Below, one piece after another: positions 1-11,714 of a stretch of 64,000 nucleotides of DNA. A program made the position numbers and the translations under genes. How positions within the stretch are numbered: position 1 is the stretch's first letter; every line of letters starts with the position of its first letter. This DNA is from Eubacterium sp. (GTDB lineage: Bacteria; Bacillota; Clostridia; Oscillospirales; Acutalibacteraceae). A model generated the notes under the pieces. That model was not told the DNA's origin and did not search any database. It worked only from the letters and a program-made list of their open reading frames with translations. The stretch lies in assembly GCA_017450645.1 (NCBI GenBank), contig JAFSTE010000003.1, forward strand, positions 1 through 64,000. Direction: 5' to 3'.

Positions 1-18
1 AAAATGAGGTGCAAAGCA

Positions 19-127
19 GTTTAAATCGTCTGATTTTGTTCAGATTGGTGATTATAAAATTGTTCGCATACTCGCGTATTCGGGCGATTTTTAATCGCCA
101 AGGTGGGCGAAAGCGGACGATTTAAAC
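19..127. repeat. Nested imperfect palindrome
   Basis: A perfect 12-bp inverted repeat (GTTTAAATCGTC at 19-30, GACGATTTAAAC at 116-127) encloses a second arm pair (TTGGTGATTA at about 46-55 against TAATCGCCAA at 92-101, one G-U) and a small inner hairpin near 68-79. I see no convincing coding region in bases 1-169. It lies just downstream of the minus-strand GH20 gene, so it could be a 3' structure of that transcript or a small mobile palindrome. No clear U-tract follows it on either strand. Confidence 0.5.
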
Positions 128-169
128 CTTGTTATCCTTTAATACAGGTGGGCAAATGGTAACTCTTTT

Positions 170-1597
170 TTAGTAATCCGTTTCTGTTTTAGAGGGCATA
201 TAGTGCTCGTTAACGAACCTTAGCCAGCCGAGCGCGGTGGTGTATTTTGAATAGCCCCACTCGCTTGTGTCCTCGAAGACAACGCCCTTATCGCTGATAA
301 GCTTTGTTATGTACTCAATCTCGTCAACAAAGCTGTCAAAGCCGAATTCTTTTTCGGACCAGGCGGTCTGTGCCACCGCTATAACTCTTGGGAAAAGAAA
401 TCTTTCGAGCTTTTCGTTTTCCCATATATACTCGGTCCAAATCGGCGTTTCAACGCCTATTACATTATTATATCCCTCGTCGGTAAGACCGCTTAGGCGC
501 GGCTTAAATGCGAGCGTTTTACGAAACGGCGTAATCTTATAATCGTAGTCCATATAGTAGTTTTTAAACGGCGATAAAATCATCCTGCCGCCACCGTTTG
601 CAAACTCGACGCTCGGCTTTGTGTAGCCCTCTTTCCAAAACTGAAGTATAGCCCGCTTGTCGAGGTTGCTGCCCTTAGCGGCGTCGTTCCATACTATCGT
701 GTCCTTACCTTTTTTGCTAAGGTAATCAATAATGATGTTCATAAAATAGTTTTGATATTCCGTCCATTTTGCCAGGCCCTTTTCAGCTTTTAAGCGGTTG
801 CACTCGGGACACTCCTCCCACTGCTTGGGCGGTGCCTCGTCGCCGCCTATGTGGAAGTATTTGTACGGAAAAATCTCGCAAAACTCGTCAAGAATATTTT
901 CGACCACCTCATAGGTTTTGTCTTTAGCAGGGCAGAGGATGTCGTTGTAAATGCCCTGATGCGTCTTTACCTCGACTGCGTTGCCGTGGCACGACAGCTC
1001 GGGGAATATGTGCAGCAGCGAACTTACATGGCCCGGCATATCAAATTCGGGGATAACATCAATGTATCTGTCTTTACAAAACGAAACGATATCCTTCATT
1101 TCCTCTTTTGTATATACGCGCCCGTACGGCTTGTTGTTAATTGTGGTGCCGAAATCCGAGTATTTGCGCACCGCCGCTTTTGTGTTAAGCCCGGGGTATT
1201 TTTCGCTCTCAAAGCGCCAGCCCTGGTCCTCGGTAAGATGCCAGTGAAAAATATTAAATTTAAGCATCGACATTACATCAATTATCTTTTTTATCTCGTC
1301 AATCTCCTGCATATGCCTTGCCGAGTCAATCATAAAGCCCCTGTACTCAAACCTCGGCTTGTCGTGTATTTTGCATATGGGAAGGCGCTCGCTTTGCATA
1401 GCGATTTGTTTTAAAGTCTGACGCGCGTAAAACACGCCTTTCTCGCTTGCGCTCTCTATGTTTACCGAGTCGCTAGTTACGCTCAGGATGTACTCCTCGC
1501 TTTCAAGCCCGGGGTTAATAGTGATGTTCTCTTTTGCGGTTTGGCTTGCATATCCTTCATAAAATTCTGCCTTAAGCGGCGTTGGGATAAGCTTCAT
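170..1597 (-). CDS. Beta-N-acetylhexosaminidase, GH20
   Basis: This 475-residue protein matches family 20 glycoside hydrolases, which release terminal N-acetylglucosamine or N-acetylgalactosamine by substrate-assisted catalysis. The N-terminal ~75 residues look like the GH20 accessory domain (a PTP-type start and an ARQTL motif), followed by a TIM barrel from PRFEYRGFMIDSARH onward. The catalytic Asp-Glu pair is D253-E254 in HIGGDEAP. There is no signal peptide, so it is probably cytoplasmic and acts on imported amino-sugar oligosaccharides. The ATG follows a GAGGTGAT site, and the gene lies 20 bases downstream of an ABC exporter on the same strand, so the two are probably cotranscribed. Family assignment is strong; exact substrate is not determined. 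Confidence 0.9.
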   Translation of the reverse strand: MKLIPTPLKAEFYEGYASQTAKENITINPGLESEEYILSVTSDSVNIESASEKGVFYARQTLKQIAMQSERLPICKIHDKPRFEYRGFMIDSARHMQEIDEIKKIIDVMSMLKFNIFHWHLTEDQGWRFESEKYPGLNTKAAVRKYSDFGTTINNKPYGRVYTKEEMKDIVSFCKDRYIDVIPEFDMPGHVSSLLHIFPELSCHGNAVEVKTHQGIYNDILCPAKDKTYEVVENILDEFCEIFPYKYFHIGGDEAPPKQWEECPECNRLKAEKGLAKWTEYQNYFMNIIIDYLSKKGKDTIVWNDAAKGSNLDKRAILQFWKEGYTKPSVEFANGGGRMILSPFKNYYMDYDYKITPFRKTLAFKPRLSGLTDEGYNNVIGVETPIWTEYIWENEKLERFLFPRVIAVAQTAWSEKEFGFDSFVDEIEYITKLISDKGVVFEDTSEWGYSKYTTALGWLRFVNEHYMPSKTETDY

Positions 1598-1617
1598 TTA
1601 TATCACCTCTTTATTGC

Positions 1618-3357
1618 TTAGCTTTCTCTGAACTGTAGCTCGTAAAGCTCGCGGTAAATGCCGTCTTTTTCTATAAGCTCGTCGTGCGTGCCCTGCTCGG
1701 CGATTCTGCCGTCGGTTACTACGGCGATAGTGTCCGCGTTTCGTATTGTTGATAAACGGTGCGCAACAACAAGCGTTGTGCGCCCTTTGCAAAGCACGTC
1801 GAGCGCCTGCTGAATAAGCACCTCGGTCGTGTTGTCAAGCGCGCTCGTTGCCTCGTCGAGTATAAGTATTGCGGGGTTTTTAAGGAATACCCTCGCGATA
1901 GAGATTCTCTGTTTCTGACCGCCCGAAAGCTTAATTCCGCGCTCGCCGATTTCGGTGTCGTAGCCGTCGGGCAGACTCATAACAAAATCGTGCATATTCG
2001 CGTTCTTAGACGCCTGAATAACCTCTTCGTCGGTTGCGGTAAGGCAGCCGTATTTTATGTTGTCGCGGATTGTACCCGAAAACAGGAACACATCCTGCTG
2101 TACAATGCCGATATTTCGACGAACGGAATCCATAGTAAGCGTGCGTATATCCCTGCCATCAATAAGTATGCTGCCACCGTCGTCATCGAGCTTGTAAAAG
2201 TTCGGTATAAGGTGACAGATAGTGGTCTTGCCGCCGCCCGACGGACCTACAAGCGCGAGCTTAGTGCCTTGAGGGATATTAAGCGATATGTGGTCGAGCA
2301 CTCCGTTTTTGTCGCCCTCGGTGTAAGAAAAACAAATGTCTTTAAGCTCAATATCGCCCTTTGCAACACCCATATCAACAGCGTCGGGCGCGTCCTCTTC
2401 CTCGGGGACATCCATAATCTCAATAAAACGCCTGAAGCCCGAAGCGCCGTTTTGCCACTGCTCGGTAAAGTTTACAAGCGTCTGTACCGGCGCAATAAAT
2501 AAGTTTACGGATACTATAAAGGTCGAGTACTCACCAAAATTAATTTTTCCGTCGTAAAGGAACAGACCGCCCGCAATCAGTATGATAACATTAAACACAT
2601 CCGTAACGAACGAGGTGGACGAGAAAAACCTGCCCATAGCCCTGAAGGATTTTCTCGAAGCCTCGGTGAACATCTCGTTACCTACCTCGAATTTTTCGAC
2701 CTCTTTTTCGGCGTTCGTGTACGCCTTTGTAACGCGAATACCCGTAATCGAGCTTTCGAGCGACGCGTTTATAACCGCGTTACTCTTGCGCCTTTCGGCA
2801 AACGCTTCGCGCATTCTTTTTCTGTAATGGGCTGAAACTATTACCAAAAACGGAACGCAAGCGAATATTATAAGCGTAAGCCACACATTGATTGTACATA
2901 GATATACAAAGCTCAGCACAATCATTATCGAGCTTGTCAGCAGGTTCTCGGGGCCGTGATGTGCAAGCTCTACGACCTCGAACAAGTCGTTCGTCATCCT
3001 CGTCATAATCGCGCCCGTTTCGTGCTCGTCAAAAAACGAAAACGGCAGCCTTTGCAGATGTCTAAACAACTCGCTTCTCATTTGCGCCTGCATACGCGTG
3101 CCTATCATATGTCCCTGATACTGCACAAAGTATCTCAGCATCATTCTCACAAAATACAGCACAAGCACGCTGACGCCCGCTAAGATAATAGCGCGGTAAT
3201 GCTTGTTTGGTATGTAGTCGTTTAGCATTTTGTTTGTCATAACGGGATAAATCATTCCCAAAAGCGAAATCAGCACCGAAGCACCCATATCCGCCGAAAA
3301 CAGCCATATATGCGGCTTGTAGTATGAAATAAATCGTTTTAACATAACATTCTCCAT
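1618..3357 (-). CDS. ABC transporter, fused permease-ATPase (exporter type)
   Basis: A 579-residue half-transporter with an N-terminal six-helix exporter domain (first ~320 residues, including a YxxRMLRYFVQYQGH-like coupling segment) and a C-terminal ATPase. The ATPase has a Walker A (GPSGGGKTT), the signature LSGGQKQR, a Walker B ending ILDEATSALD and an AHRLST switch. This is the MsbA/YknU-like lipid or drug exporter architecture; it would work as a homodimer because no partner half-transporter adjoins it. It is transcribed toward the GH20 gene from a good sigma-A-type promoter at 3430-3458. The substrate cannot be told from sequence, and linkage to a hexosaminidase is not enough to call it a sugar exporter. 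Confidence 0.88.
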   Translation of the reverse strand: MENVMLKRFISYYKPHIWLFSADMGASVLISLLGMIYPVMTNKMLNDYIPNKHYRAIILAGVSVLVLYFVRMMLRYFVQYQGHMIGTRMQAQMRSELFRHLQRLPFSFFDEHETGAIMTRMTNDLFEVVELAHHGPENLLTSSIMIVLSFVYLCTINVWLTLIIFACVPFLVIVSAHYRKRMREAFAERRKSNAVINASLESSITGIRVTKAYTNAEKEVEKFEVGNEMFTEASRKSFRAMGRFFSSTSFVTDVFNVIILIAGGLFLYDGKINFGEYSTFIVSVNLFIAPVQTLVNFTEQWQNGASGFRRFIEIMDVPEEEDAPDAVDMGVAKGDIELKDICFSYTEGDKNGVLDHISLNIPQGTKLALVGPSGGGKTTICHLIPNFYKLDDDGGSILIDGRDIRTLTMDSVRRNIGIVQQDVFLFSGTIRDNIKYGCLTATDEEVIQASKNANMHDFVMSLPDGYDTEIGERGIKLSGGQKQRISIARVFLKNPAILILDEATSALDNTTEVLIQQALDVLCKGRTTLVVAHRLSTIRNADTIAVVTDGRIAEQGTHDELIEKDGIYRELYELQFRES

Positions 3358-3429
3358 AAATAATTCGTGGTGTTTATACTGAATATTTTACGCCCTGATA
3401 TATAAAAACTCAACAAATATTTTTATACA

Positions 3430-3458
3430 ATTATACAATGCTGTATTATATTTTGCAA
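3430..3458 (-). promoter_or_regulatory. Sigma-A-type promoter for the ABC exporter
   Basis: On the minus strand TTGCAA (3453-3458) and TATAAT (3430-3435) are separated by 17 bases, 70-100 bases upstream of the exporter ATG. It is divergent from, and close to, the budA promoter. Confidence 0.65.
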
Positions 3459-3479
3459 TATGATATAATAAAAAGCTTA

Positions 3480-3508
3480 TTGAATTATGTGCGGTTTTAT
3501 CGTATAAT
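3480..3508 (+). promoter_or_regulatory. Sigma-A-type promoter for budA
   Basis: TTGAAT (3480-3485) and TATAAT (3503-3508) are separated by 17 bases and lie about 30 bases upstream of the acetolactate decarboxylase ATG, giving a short leader. Confidence 0.65.
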
Positions 3509-3539
3509 ATCAACAAATACTTATTAAGGTTGGTTTTAT

Positions 3540-4268
3540 ATGGAATACACAAAAATGTTTCAGGTGGCGACGCTGCAGTCGCTTGCGCTCGGCTATACAA
3601 AATCCGTTATTACTGTTGAAGAGCTTTTAAAGCACGGCGACATCGGACTTGGCACCTTTGAGGGTGTGGACGGCGAGATGATTGTACTTGACGGGCACTG
3701 TTATCAGGCTACGGCTGACGGCACTGTATTTGAAGCGCCGAGTGATAAGGGCGTGCCGTTTTGCGCGGTAACTTTTCTGGATAATGACGATACCTTTGAA
3801 ATCGGAAAAACCGAAAATATTGCCGAGCTTAAAGAATTTCTTGATGTGTTTATCGACAGGCGCTTTGAGCTTAACAGTATGCATGTCGTAAGGATTGACA
3901 CCTGCTTTGATAAGGTTATGGCGCGCTCCGAAACGGGTAAGACCTCGCGCCATGTCGAGCTTAAAAATCTGCTCGAAAATAATCAGCAGGATTTTGATTT
4001 TGATAATATTAAAGGCACTTTGGTGTGCTTATATTTTCCCGACTATATGGACGGAATTAACGCGCCCGGCTGGCATCTGCACTTCGTGTCGGAGGACAGA
4101 AGCGTCGGCGGTCATGTATTCGATATTAAGTTCGATAAGGCGAGCGCCGTTATAAAAAAGATTAGCGCTATTGAAATTAAGCTCCCCGAGGAGCCCGAAT
4201 TTGACACCTACGCGCTTAAAGAGGCGTCAAACAGCGATATTAAAAAAGTCGAGCAAGGCACAAAATAA
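3540..4268 (+). CDS. budA: Alpha-acetolactate decarboxylase
   Basis: A 242-residue protein of the AlsD/BudA family, which converts alpha-acetolactate to acetoin and so diverts pyruvate carbon from branched-chain amino acids to a neutral overflow product. The family's metal-binding histidines are visible as H179, H181 and H192 in GWHLHFVSEDRSVGGH, and the N-terminal segment with DGHCYQ matches the family. It is monocistronic: its own promoter lies at 3480-3508 and a strong terminator follows at 4273. No acetolactate synthase is present in this window; the nearest pathway relative is ilvD at 46.8 kb. Confidence 0.92.
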   Translation: MEYTKMFQVATLQSLALGYTKSVITVEELLKHGDIGLGTFEGVDGEMIVLDGHCYQATADGTVFEAPSDKGVPFCAVTFLDNDDTFEIGKTENIAELKEFLDVFIDRRFELNSMHVVRIDTCFDKVMARSETGKTSRHVELKNLLENNQQDFDFDNIKGTLVCLYFPDYMDGINAPGWHLHFVSEDRSVGGHVFDIKFDKASAVIKKISAIEIKLPEEPEFDTYALKEASNSDIKKVEQGTK

Positions 4269-4272
4269 TTTA

Positions 4273-4302
4273 TGAGGAGTTGAATATCAACTCCTCATTT
4301 TT
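4273..4302 (+). terminator. Rho-independent terminator of budA
   Basis: An 11-bp stem (TGAGGAGTTGA / TCAACTCCTCA, 3-base loop) is followed by five T residues, directly after the budA stop. Confidence 0.85.
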
Positions 4303-4369
4303 AAGTTATTATTTAATTTTTTTGTAATTTGTGGTATGATTATATCAGTAAAGCTATTTGGAGGTTTCT

Positions 4370-4804
4370 ATGCAATTCGGATGGATTAACGCTTTCGGCG
4401 CGGTTATTGTTGTGCTTATGCTGATACCAAATATTGTTTATGCGATAAAGAATAAGGGTAACAAAAACCTTTGTACTAATAAATTTATGAATATAGTTGA
4501 GCAGCTTGGCCGCTACGCCTGCATAATACTTATGTGGCTCCCGCTTTTAGTGTGGGAATTCGGATTTAGAAGCGTCGGCGAAATGATAGCGTATTTTGTA
4601 CTTAACGGCGTGCTGCTTGCAGCCTACTGGCTGATTTTTGCGCTTTACATGAAGCAAAAGAGTTTAAAGCTCGCCCTCGCCCTTGCAATAATACCGTCGT
4701 GCATATTCCTTTTCAGCGGACTGCTGCTCAGGCACTGGCTGCTCGTTGGTTTTGCGTTGCTGTTTGCAGTGGGGCACATCTATGTAACCTCAAAAAACAA
4801 ATAA
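4370..4804 (+). CDS. Small integral membrane protein of unknown function
   Basis: A 144-residue protein with four predicted membrane spans: about residues 7-26, 47-66, 77-97 and 108-140 (the last may be two short helices). No catalytic motif is recognised. The ATG at 4370 is chosen because TTGGAGG lies 6 bases upstream; the TTG at 4358 in the same frame overlaps that ribosome site and is unlikely. The gene stands alone between two terminators. Confidence 0.7.
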   Translation: MQFGWINAFGAVIVVLMLIPNIVYAIKNKGNKNLCTNKFMNIVEQLGRYACIILMWLPLLVWEFGFRSVGEMIAYFVLNGVLLAAYWLIFALYMKQKSLKLALALAIIPSCIFLFSGLLLRHWLLVGFALLFAVGHIYVTSKNK

Positions 4805-4843
4805 AAAGCACCGTTCATCTTTAGATGAGCGGTGTTTTGTTTT
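4805..4843. terminator. Bidirectional terminator between converging genes
   Basis: CACCGTTCATC and GATGAGCGGTG form an 11-bp stem (one mismatch or wobble) with A-rich and T-rich flanks. It serves the membrane protein gene on the plus strand and asnA on the minus strand. Confidence 0.8.
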
Positions 4844-5840
4844 AGAGAAGTATTATGTTGTGCTCGGCGCACTCTGCACGCATTTCGTCGGGCCAGATTG
4901 CGCACTGCACTTCGCCGATATGCGCCTTTTGTAAAAGCAGCATACAAAGTCTTGACTGACCGATACCGCCGCCGATTGTAAGCGGCAGAGTTTCGTCTAA
5001 AATCATTTTGTGGAACGGGAACTCCTCGCGCTCAAGGCAACCCTCGATTTCGAGCTGACGGTGCAGACTTTCAGCGTCTACCCTGATGCCCATAGAGCTT
5101 ATCTCAAACGCGCAGCCGAGCGTGTCGTTCCATACAAAAATGTCGCCGTTAAGCGACCAGTCGTCGTAGTCGGGCGCGCGTCCGTCGTGCTTTTTGCCGC
5201 TTTTGAGCGCACCGCCGATTTGTTGAATAAATACGGTTTTGTATTCCTTTGCAACGGCGTCCTCGCGCTCCTTTGGAGTAAGGGAGGGATATCTGTCCTC
5301 CATCTCCTGAGTGGTGATAAAATGCACGTCCTCGCTCATTTCAAAGGATAAAACAGGGTATTTCTCTTTAGTTACCTCGTTAGTTTCGACTATAGCCTTA
5401 ACAATCTTTTTAACGATTTCCTTAAGGAATTCGACCTGTCTTTCCTCTTTGCTGATAACGCGACACCAGTCCCACTGGTCAACAAAAAGCGAGTGAAGAT
5501 TATCGCATTCGTCGTCGCGGCGGATAGCGTTCATATCGGTGTAGATACCCTCGTCGGGCTGGTAGCCGTACCTGTAAAGCGCCATACGCTTCCACTTTGC
5601 GAGCGACTGAACTACCTCGGCTTCGCCGTCGATATTTTTCATAGTAAAATGCACCTTGCGCTCAACGCCGTTTAAGTCGTCGTTGATACCGCTTTGCTTG
5701 GTTACCATAATAGGCGCGGTAATTCTGTCTAAATTAAGCGCCTCGGACAGCTTTTTCTGGAAGGTGTCCTTAACCGTTTTGATAGCGTACTGCGTCTCTC
5801 TTTGCGATAGCTTTGACTGATAATCCTTAGGGTAAATCAC
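4842..5840 (-). CDS. asnA: Aspartate-ammonia ligase (asparagine synthetase A)
   Basis: A 332-residue AsnA, the ammonia-dependent asparagine synthetase with a class II aminoacyl-tRNA-synthetase fold. Typical segments are the N-terminal YQSKLSQRETQYAIKTVKD region, SGINDDLNGVERKV, and the C-terminal LPLTIGGGIGQSRLCMLLL motif. The start is GTG at 5840, with CGGAGATG upstream; only 4 bases separate it from the dapL stop, so the genes are probably translationally coupled. As the last gene of pyrG-dapL-asnA it joins two nitrogen-consuming biosynthetic steps in one transcript. Confidence 0.93.
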   Translation of the reverse strand: MIYPKDYQSKLSQRETQYAIKTVKDTFQKKLSEALNLDRITAPIMVTKQSGINDDLNGVERKVHFTMKNIDGEAEVVQSLAKWKRMALYRYGYQPDEGIYTDMNAIRRDDECDNLHSLFVDQWDWCRVISKEERQVEFLKEIVKKIVKAIVETNEVTKEKYPVLSFEMSEDVHFITTQEMEDRYPSLTPKEREDAVAKEYKTVFIQQIGGALKSGKKHDGRAPDYDDWSLNGDIFVWNDTLGCAFEISSMGIRVDAESLHRQLEIEGCLEREEFPFHKMILDETLPLTIGGGIGQSRLCMLLLQKAHIGEVQCAIWPDEMRAECAEHNIILL

Positions 5841-5844
5841 GATA

Positions 5845-7035
5845 TCATCTCCGTAATAATTCTCTTAGCTTTTCAGCTGCGATTTTAGTGTCCTCGGTGT
5901 CGCCGAAGGTTGTAAAGCGGAAGTATCCGTCGCCGTTTTCGCCGAATCCGACGCCCGGCGTGCCGACAACCTGAATGTTAGTCAGCAGGTAGTCGAAGAA
6001 CTCCCAGCTCGACATATTATCGGGACATTTAATCCAGATATACGGCGCGTTCTTGCCGCCGCAATACCATATTCCGAGTTCGTCAAACACATCGGTTAAT
6101 ACCTTTGCATTGTTCTTATAAACCTGCAGGTTCTGTTTAATCTGGCGCTGACCTTCGTCGGTGAATACCGCTGCCGCGCCCTTTTGAATAATGCAGGATA
6201 CGCCGTTGGTTTTTGTAGTACGGTTTCGTACCCACATATCGTTTAAGGTCATCCCTTGCCTTTTAAGCTCCTTTGGGATAACGGTGTAGCCGAGCCTTGT
6301 ACCTGTAAAGCCCGCTGTTTTTGATAGTGAACAAATCTCTATGGCGCAGGTTCTCGTACCCTCAATCTCGAAAATGCTGTGAGGAATATCCTCGTCCTCA
6401 ATGAACGCCTCGTACGCCGCGTCAAAAAGGATTACGCTTCCATTTTTGTTAGCATAGTCGACCCACGCCTTTAACTTATCCCTCGAATATACAGCGCCGG
6501 TCGGGTTGTTCGGCGAGCAGATATAAATTATATCCGCCTTAATGCTGTCGTCGGGATACGGGGCAAAATGGTCTGCCTCGCTTGCGTGGTAGTGTACGAT
6601 TTCGCGACCTGCGATAATGTTTGCGTCAACATATGCGGGGTAGGCGGGCTCGATAACCATAGCGCTGCTCGTCTTGTCAAACAAGTCGAGAATGTCGCCC
6701 AGCTCGTCGCTTGCTCCGCTTGACACGAATACCTCGTCTGTTTCAAGCTCAATGCCGCGGCTTTTGTAATGCGCAGCAATCGCCTCGCGCAGAAACGGTG
6801 CGCCGCATTCGGGCATATAGCCCATAAAGCTGTCCTTGTTCGCCTGGTCATCCACCGCTCTGTGCAGCGCAGTAATTACCGCACTGCACAGGGGTAAAGA
6901 GACATCACCTATACCTAATCGATAAATTTTTTGAACAAGTACATTTTCAGAAAGGTAGGCTTCTGTCTTTTTAGCGATATTATAAAACAAATATGAATCC
7001 TTTAGATTTGCGTAATTCATATTAGGTGTAAGCAT
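5845..7035 (-). CDS. dapL: LL-diaminopimelate aminotransferase
   Basis: A 396-residue PLP enzyme of the DapL family, which makes LL-diaminopimelate from tetrahydrodipicolinate in one step, using glutamate as amino donor, for lysine and peptidoglycan. Visible features are NYANLKDSYLFYNIAKK near the start, RLGIGDVSLPL, the substrate segment IEPAYPAYVDANI, ICSPNNPTGA, and the PLP lysine in SLSKTAGFTGTRLG. It sits between pyrG (14-base gap) and asnA (4-base gap). DapL as the diaminopimelate route is common in Clostridia and is one of the taxonomic hints in this window. Confidence 0.93.
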   Translation of the reverse strand: MLTPNMNYANLKDSYLFYNIAKKTEAYLSENVLVQKIYRLGIGDVSLPLCSAVITALHRAVDDQANKDSFMGYMPECGAPFLREAIAAHYKSRGIELETDEVFVSSGASDELGDILDLFDKTSSAMVIEPAYPAYVDANIIAGREIVHYHASEADHFAPYPDDSIKADIIYICSPNNPTGAVYSRDKLKAWVDYANKNGSVILFDAAYEAFIEDEDIPHSIFEIEGTRTCAIEICSLSKTAGFTGTRLGYTVIPKELKRQGMTLNDMWVRNRTTKTNGVSCIIQKGAAAVFTDEGQRQIKQNLQVYKNNAKVLTDVFDELGIWYCGGKNAPYIWIKCPDNMSSWEFFDYLLTNIQVVGTPGVGFGENGDGYFRFTTFGDTEDTKIAAEKLRELLRR

Positions 7036-7049
7036 AGTTTTTTCCTTCT

Positions 7050-8660
<1,611 letters not shown>

Positions 8661-8662
8661 TT

Positions 8663-8704
8663 AAAAAGGTGACAAAGGCATCCCGGATTACTCCAAGACA
8701 CCTT
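8663..8704 (-). promoter_or_regulatory. Attenuator-like hairpin in the pyrG leader
   Basis: On the minus strand AAGGTG pairs with CACCTT around an interior containing GGAGTAATCC, followed by five T residues, about 18 bases before the pyrG ATG. Its start (GCGAAGGTG) resembles the GCAAAGGCG that opens leader hairpins of gdhA and glnA. Known Gram-positive pyrG attenuators sense CTP through reiterative transcription at the start site; I do not see evidence for that here. Confidence 0.5.
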
Positions 8705-8772
8705 CGCCCTTCGCGCGAACAGTTTACAAACTGAACAACGCATATATAAAAGTTTGTTATAGGTTATTATAT

Positions 8773-8803
8773 AATTCCGAATTCCGAATTCCGCATTCCG
8801 AAT
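8773..8803. repeat. Heptamer tandem array (AATTCCG)
   Basis: Three exact AATTCCG units followed by CATTCCG and a partial unit, between gdhA and the pyrG leader. It is one of six 7-bp-phased arrays in the window. Confidence 0.75.
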
Positions 8804-8805
8804 TT

Positions 8806-10201
<1,396 letters not shown>

Positions 10202-10229
10202 GCCATATTTATTTAATTATAAAGATAGA

Positions 10230-10257
10230 GGGTCCTTGGACATATGCCCAAAGACCC
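10230..10257 (-). promoter_or_regulatory. gdhA leader hairpin 1
   Basis: An 11-bp stem with G-U pairs (GGGTCTTTGGG / TCCAAGGACCC on the minus strand) and a six-base loop CATATG, just downstream of the predicted start of transcription. Two successive hairpins in a leader, one with a hexaloop, recall ANTAR-protein targets, but the A1/G4 loop pattern of the described motif is absent. Confidence 0.55.
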
Positions 10258-10277
10258 CATTGCCTTTACGAGAAACA

Positions 10278-10306
10278 ATGTTACACCAAAAAACAGCCGT
10301 TGTCAA
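10278..10306 (-). promoter_or_regulatory. Promoter of gdhA
   Basis: TTGACA (10301-10306) and TAACAT (10278-10283) with a 17-base spacer on the minus strand; this gives a leader of about 130 bases with two hairpins. Confidence 0.65.
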
Positions 10307-10327
10307 GCTTTTTTTGCAAATTTTTTC

Positions 10328-10356
10328 TTGACAACCTCGCCCACATATTATATATT
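10328..10356 (+). promoter_or_regulatory. Promoter of glnA
   Basis: TTGACA (10328-10333) and TATATT (10351-10356), 17-base spacer. Transcription should start near 10363, only ~10 bases before the attenuator hairpin. Confidence 0.7.
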
Positions 10357-10372
10357 ACTTATATGAGCAAAG

Positions 10373-10418
10373 GCGTTCATTAATTCGGGTAATCCCGTTT
10401 TTAATGGACGCATTTTTT
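10373..10418 (+). terminator. Attenuator (leader terminator) of glnA
   Basis: GCGTTCATTAA (10373-10383) pairs with TTAATGGACGC (10401-10411; one G-U) and encloses a smaller CGGG/CCCG hairpin; six T residues follow at once. It lies between the glnA promoter and the ribosome site, so most transcripts should end here unless the structure is prevented. No alternative antiterminator stem is obvious, which points to a protein such as the ANTAR regulator encoded downstream. Confidence 0.7.
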
Positions 10419-10446
10419 AAGTTTAGCTGCACGAGGTGGTTACAGT

Positions 10447-11658
10447 ATGAATTATACAAAGGATGAAGTTATACAGTTTTGTATAGAAGAAGATGTTAAA
10501 TTTGTGCGCCTTGCATTTTGTGATGTGTGGGGCAGACAAAAGAATATTTCAATTATGGCTGACGAGCTTGAGCGTGCTTTCGGTTACGGAATAGCGCTTG
10601 ACGGTTCGGCTATTTCGGGCTTTGGCGGCGAGGTGCATTCCGATTTGCTTTTGCATCCCGACGCGGATACGCTCACTATTTTGCCGTGGCGTCCCGAGCA
10701 GGGTAAGGTAGTAAGAATGTTTTGTTCTATTACCTATCCCGACGGTAAGCCCTTTGAGTGCGATACAAGAACGCTGCTCCAAAACGCAGTGCGCGAAGCG
10801 GAGAACGCAGGCTACCGTTTTTACTTCGGTGCAGAGCAGGAGTTCTATCTCTTTAAGTTAGACGAGAATAACGAGCCTACAAAAATCCCTTACGACAAGG
10901 CGAGCTATATGGACTTAGCTCCGTTTGATAAGGGCGAAAATATCCGCCGCGAGATTTGTCTTACGCTTGAGCAGATGGGTATTAATCCCGAAAGCTCGCA
11001 TCACGAGGAGGGTCCCGGCCAAAACGAAATTGACTTCCGCTACTCCGACGCGCTTACCGCTGCCGATAATGTAATGACTCTGCAGACGATAGTTAATACC
11101 GTCGCTAACAGAAACGGACTTTACGCCGACTTTTCACCAAAGCCGCTTGACGATAAGCCGGGCAACGGTTTCCATATTAATGTATCCGTTAAGGCTGACG
11201 ACGGCACGGATAACATTATGCCGTATATGATTGCGGGCGTGCTCGATAAGGCGGTTGATATGACAGCGTTTCTTAACCCTACCGAAAAGTCGTATGAGCG
11301 CCTCGGTAATAACAAGGCGCCGCGGTATGTTTCGTGGTCAAGCGAAAACCGCTCGCAGCTTGTAAGAATACCTGCCGCAATCGGCCAGTATAAAAGGGCG
11401 GAGCTCAGAAGCGCCGACCCGTCCGTAAACCCGTATATCGCGTTTGCGCTTATGATTTACTCGGGACTTTACGGTATCCAGAATAAGCTTGACCTCGCGT
11501 ATGTTGCGGACTTTAATCTCTTTACCGCTGACGAGGAGACACTTTCGCAGTTTGAAATGCTGCCTCAGTCACTTGCAGAAGCTAAGGCTGCCGCTGCAAA
11601 GAGCGAATTTATTAAAAAATATATTCCTGAAAAAATCTACGATATTTATTGCAAATAA
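10447..11658 (+). CDS. glnA: Glutamine synthetase, type I
   Basis: A 403-residue type I glutamine synthetase, making glutamine from glutamate, ammonia and ATP. Visible are the metal-binding GAEQEFYLFKL, GPGQNEIDFR, the substrate loop GNGFHINVS, and NRSQLVRIPAA with ELRSADPSVNPYIAFALM. It is shorter than the usual ~440-470 residues and ends soon after the catalytic core, without the adenylylation-loop region seen in enterobacterial enzymes. The ATG follows GAGGTGG. The upstream attenuator and the downstream ANTAR gene suggest control by transcription antitermination. Confidence 0.95.
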   Translation: MNYTKDEVIQFCIEEDVKFVRLAFCDVWGRQKNISIMADELERAFGYGIALDGSAISGFGGEVHSDLLLHPDADTLTILPWRPEQGKVVRMFCSITYPDGKPFECDTRTLLQNAVREAENAGYRFYFGAEQEFYLFKLDENNEPTKIPYDKASYMDLAPFDKGENIRREICLTLEQMGINPESSHHEEGPGQNEIDFRYSDALTAADNVMTLQTIVNTVANRNGLYADFSPKPLDDKPGNGFHINVSVKADDGTDNIMPYMIAGVLDKAVDMTAFLNPTEKSYERLGNNKAPRYVSWSSENRSQLVRIPAAIGQYKRAELRSADPSVNPYIAFALMIYSGLYGIQNKLDLAYVADFNLFTADEETLSQFEMLPQSLAEAKAAAAKSEFIKKYIPEKIYDIYCK

Positions 11659-11714
11659 ACAAAAAACAAATCAAAAAGCAGCGAAGCGAAATTTTGATTT
11701 GAGAGGAGAAAGGT

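Noticed and set aside
1..169. Partial coding region at the left edge
   Set aside because: A ~40-codon open stretch (frame 3) has no recognisable protein and overlaps the nested palindrome.
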